Assembly (NCBI RefSeq): GCF_000611645.1
Contig: NW_014011630.1
Coordinates: 1 to 10,936 of the forward strand
Direction: 5' to 3'
Source of the DNA: Monoraphidium neglectum
Lineage: Eukaryota > Chlorophyta > Chlorophyceae > Sphaeropleales > Selenastraceae
Length of the DNA: 10,936 nucleotides
In this document: in pieces, positions 8,562 to 10,936 of the stretch
Layout of the letters: the number at the start of each line of letters is the position of its first letter
Position numbering within the stretch: the first letter of the stretch is position 1
Program-made: the position numbers and the translations under genes
Notes under the pieces: model-generated
What the model was told of the DNA's origin: nothing
Seen by the model: only the letters and a program-made list of their open reading frames with translations
Database searches by the model: none

Positions 8562-9035
8562 GTGGATGACAGCACCCTTGCACCAGCTGAAACGGTTGCC
8601 CCCCCCCCTCACAGCATGAGGCGGCAGGCCAGCTGCAACGTTTTAGGCTGTGAGTGTGAGCACAAGAAGCACGGGCCCTGCATGGGAGAGTCACGGCAGC
8701 TGGCCGCATCAAATGCCACCTGGTGCACAGCGTGAAGGCGCGTACAATGACATACCCCTACCTGGAGCCAAGGGACCAACATATCCATGTGTCAGCATGG
8801 GGCAAATGGAGCGTGCATGCGGTAACAGTGTGTCCTCAGCGTCAGGAGTGGCCTGCTTCCGCAATGACGGCGCCTCACAAAGCTTACAGCCGCCCCCCGC
8901 CTTTCGCTGAATCAGCAGCCCACGAGGCTGCACAGGCCCAGTGCTGACGCGACCCTTGAAACTTGAATGCTGCCCTCGCCTAGAGCCTGTCGTTATCAAG
9001 GCTTGCAATGAGGCCCTTGGCCCAACGTGGGTGAC

Positions 9036-9040
9036 TTACA
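9036..9040 (-). terminator. Candidate TGTAA polyadenylation signal for the GrpE gene
   Basis: TGTAA, the usual polyadenylation signal of chlorophycean algae, occurs on the minus strand 212 bases past the GrpE stop. Other TGTAA copies on the same strand, at 8888-8884 and 8290-8286, would give longer 3' UTRs. A five-base motif is weak evidence by itself. Confidence 0.35.
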
Positions 9041-9251
9041 ACTTGGCAAAGGGTGGGGTGCGGCTTGCGATGCACTGTGACATCTGAAGAGTAACGCGAG
9101 GACTGGGATGCATATGAGTTGGACTCCAGCCACGTGAAAAAGATAACAAAAAATGCGTGCACGACTGAAACAATTGTGATTTAATCTGCTGCACAGCAAC
9201 AGACGAGCCGCCATGCCCCCTACGCGTGAGGGGGCGCGTCATGCGGCGGTG

Positions 9252-10936
9252 TCACTCCTGCGCCACGATGACCAGCGCCGCGCGCACCAGCTTGCCCCCG
9301 ACCGCGTACCCCGCCCTCAGCACCTTGACCACGCTGTCGTCGCTGAAGCCCGGCGGCGGGGGCTGGCGCATGACGGCCTCGTGCAGGGCCGGGTCGAAGG
9401 GGCGCCCCTCCTGCTCCTGGCCCAGCACCTCGACACCCTGCTGCCTGCGGGGGCAGGGACCAGGGGCGCGTGCACGTGGGGATGCGGGGCAGGGGTGAGC
9501 GGTAAGCGGGCAGCAGTGGTTGTGGGTGTGCTGGCAACAAGGGCAGCGCCTGCTGCTGCCTAGGGAGTACCGCACACCCTGGCGAAGCAGCCCCAACTCT
9601 CACCCCCACCATAACTGAGGGCGGTGCCTTGCCGGACGTAATCCGCGAGACTCAGCACGGCCCGATTGGAGCCGCGACCCAACCGCCGTGCGAGCACATG
9701 TGCACAGCAAAGACAACCAAAACGTCTTTCCGTCCCCCACACAAGCCGCTTTCCCAAACACGAACAAGGCGCGCCATTAACCCGGCGATATCCAAGCCCT
9801 CACCGGAGCAGCTCCAGCAGCTGGATGTGCAGGGCCCTGTATGCCGCGTGCACCGCGGCCTCCCCCGGGGGCGGCGGCCCCGCCCGTGCCTCGGCGGCCG
9901 CCTGCGCCGCGAGCGCCGCGTCAAAGGAGTCCAGCAGCGGCAGCCAGGCGGACACCACGGTGACCAGGGCCTCGGCCTTGGCGTTCTCCCTGTCGGCCGC
10001 GGCGCGCTGCCTGCAAGGGGTGTGCAAAGGGGGGTGCAACGGGGGGCCGAGCGGTGTGGTGGCGCCAGGCAAGCGCTTAGAACAAGAGGAAGGAGGGTTG
10101 GGGCTTGCAAACAGGCAGCCTGCTTTCGCGGAGCAGGCCTGACGCCATCCGGGCTTGCTGCGCAGGCGCGTCCCACCTCTCTCCCTTGACCTTGCTTTTA
10201 TTGAGCGTGGCAGCCCCCCAAGGCTGCCCCACACCAAATCATCCTTCAGCTACACACCCGCATCCCCTGCTTGCTCCACGTGCCACGCAACCACACACAC
10301 ACCTGCGTCCACACACCCATGCACGAACGCCGGCACGCGTGCAACACAAAAATGCATATATGCACACAAACGCATATACGCACACACGCGTATGCACCCA
10401 CTTGGCCCGCGCCAGGTCATCTGTCAGCTGCTTGATCGGCTTTGCATAAGGGTTGTCCTCGCCGTCGCTGCCTCCCGGCGTCGCGGACCCGCTGGCGGAC
10501 CCGCCCCCAAACTCGCGCCGCAACTGCTTCTGGATCAGCTGCTTCTGCAGCGCGCTCCTCTCGGACTCAATCGCCTCGAGCACGCCGCTTAGCAGCGCGC
10601 GGCTTGGCCTGCCGGAGGCGAGGGCCTTGCCGGCCGCGACAAATGGCGGCGACCCGCTGGACCCCAGGGGTGCGCGCCGCTTCGGGGCTGGCCCCCGCGG
10701 CTGCCGTGCCGCCCTCTGCTTGCCGCCTGCGGCCGCCGCGTCGGTGGCGGCGGCGAGGCGGCCGATGGCGGCCTCGACGGCGGCGTTGGCCTCCCGAGCA
10801 TCGCGGAGCGCCGCTGCGGCGCCGTCGTCGCTGCCGCTGCCGTCATCAACGTCAATAGAGACGCCGCCAGAGCCCTCCTCTTCAACCTCCGCCATCATCC
10901 GTCGCAGCGCGTCGCCCGCGGCCGCCGCGTCGCGCG
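9252..10936 (-). CDS. GRPE: GrpE-family nucleotide exchange factor, probably organellar (5' end off window)
   Basis: GrpE dimers release ADP from Hsp70 (DnaK type); eukaryotic copies act in chloroplasts or mitochondria. Exons on the minus strand: at least 10936-10402, 10010-9804 and 9444-9252 (TGA at 9254-9252). The introns are GT-AG (AA|GTGGGT, CG|GTGAGG) and phases agree. The frame stays open to the window edge (RDAAAAGDALRR before the first ATG at 10898), so an N-terminal targeting region probably continues outside. Counted from that ATG, 298 residues are visible. An acidic, Ala/Gly-rich stretch is followed by a charged helix (VLEAIESERSALQKQL). The coiled-coil/helix bundle includes AWLPLLDSFDAAL (187-199), aligning with ELLPVIDSLDRAL of E. 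coli GrpE. The C-terminal beta domain has the signatures QQGVEVL, GRPFDPALHEAVM (248-260) and a closing VLRAGYAVGGKLVRAALVIV. The coiled-coil motif usually written N-x-RKR is degenerate here (KQRAAADREN). Organelle assignment is not possible without the N-terminus. Confidence 0.87.
10283..10400. repeat. CA/TG-rich microsatellite-like stretch in GrpE intron
   Basis: Imperfect ACAC, ATGCAC and CATATA units fill the donor-proximal part of the 391-base intron between the first two visible GrpE exons. On the sense (minus) strand they read as TG/TGCG repeats beginning right at the 5' splice site. It is alternating purine-pyrimidine like the stretch at 2692-2778 but much less pure. Confidence 0.7.

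Larger units (their letters stand above)
7493..9251. other. Long intergenic region between the NAR1-like and GrpE genes
   Basis: This roughly 1.76 kb lies between the NAR1-like start and the GrpE stop, both on the minus strand. It should hold the GrpE 3' UTR at its high end and the NAR1 promoter and 5' UTR at its low end. No reading frame shows a recognisable domain. A minus-strand frame beginning with ATG at 7734 has an Arg/Ser/Pro-rich start (MREPLAPRRPSSTS) that could be a transit-peptide exon of the NAR1-like gene, but I could not place a matching donor. The 7920-7990 stretch is locally AT-rich. Confidence 0.45.

Noticed and set aside
8203..9162. Several 60-100 codon frames between the NAR1-like and GrpE genes
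   Set aside because: None has a recognisable motif or splice-supported continuation; they are best treated as non-coding UTR/intergenic frames.

Overview
This window looks like nuclear DNA from a green alga (core chlorophyte), not a bacterium, phage or plasmid. It is GC-rich. Every recognisable gene is split by short GT-AG introns of about 160-390 bases, and reading frames join correctly only after splicing. In-frame CAG (glutamine) runs and CA microsatellites are frequent. One gene is a formate/nitrite transporter of the NAR1/LCIA type known from Chlamydomonas. The lineage is inferred from these traits; I could not run a search.

Layout, left to right. (1) 1-519, minus strand: first coding exon and part of intron 1 of RPC2, the second-largest subunit of RNA polymerase III; the rest lies off the left edge. 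(2) 520-1235: a 716-base divergent intergenic region that must hold the promoters of RPC2 and of the next gene. (3) 1236-3911, plus strand: a complete six-exon gene for a cohesin acetyltransferase (Eco1/CTF7/ESCO), about 520 residues. It has an N-terminal PIP-box-like motif, a basic cluster, a KEN tripeptide, four polyglutamine tracts, a zinc finger and an acetyltransferase domain split by a long low-complexity insert. (4) 3912-4935: convergent intergenic DNA, presumably two 3' UTRs, with no recognised gene. (5) 4936-7492, minus strand: a seven-exon NAR1/FNT-family channel, about 371 residues from the chosen ATG. (6) 7493-9251: about 1.8 kb without a recognised gene, probably the NAR1 5' region and the 3' UTR of the next gene. 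(7) 9252-10936, minus strand: the last three exons of a GrpE nucleotide-exchange factor, open at the right edge.

The genes do not form a pathway. They are housekeeping functions (tRNA/5S transcription, sister-chromatid cohesion, anion transport, Hsp70 cofactor). The only plausible regulatory link is the shared divergent promoter of RPC2 and the cohesin acetyltransferase. I see no mobile element, CRISPR array, tRNA or rRNA gene. I found no new multi-gene system. The most notable object is the cohesin acetyltransferase with its unusual insert and its cluster of short cell-cycle motifs.
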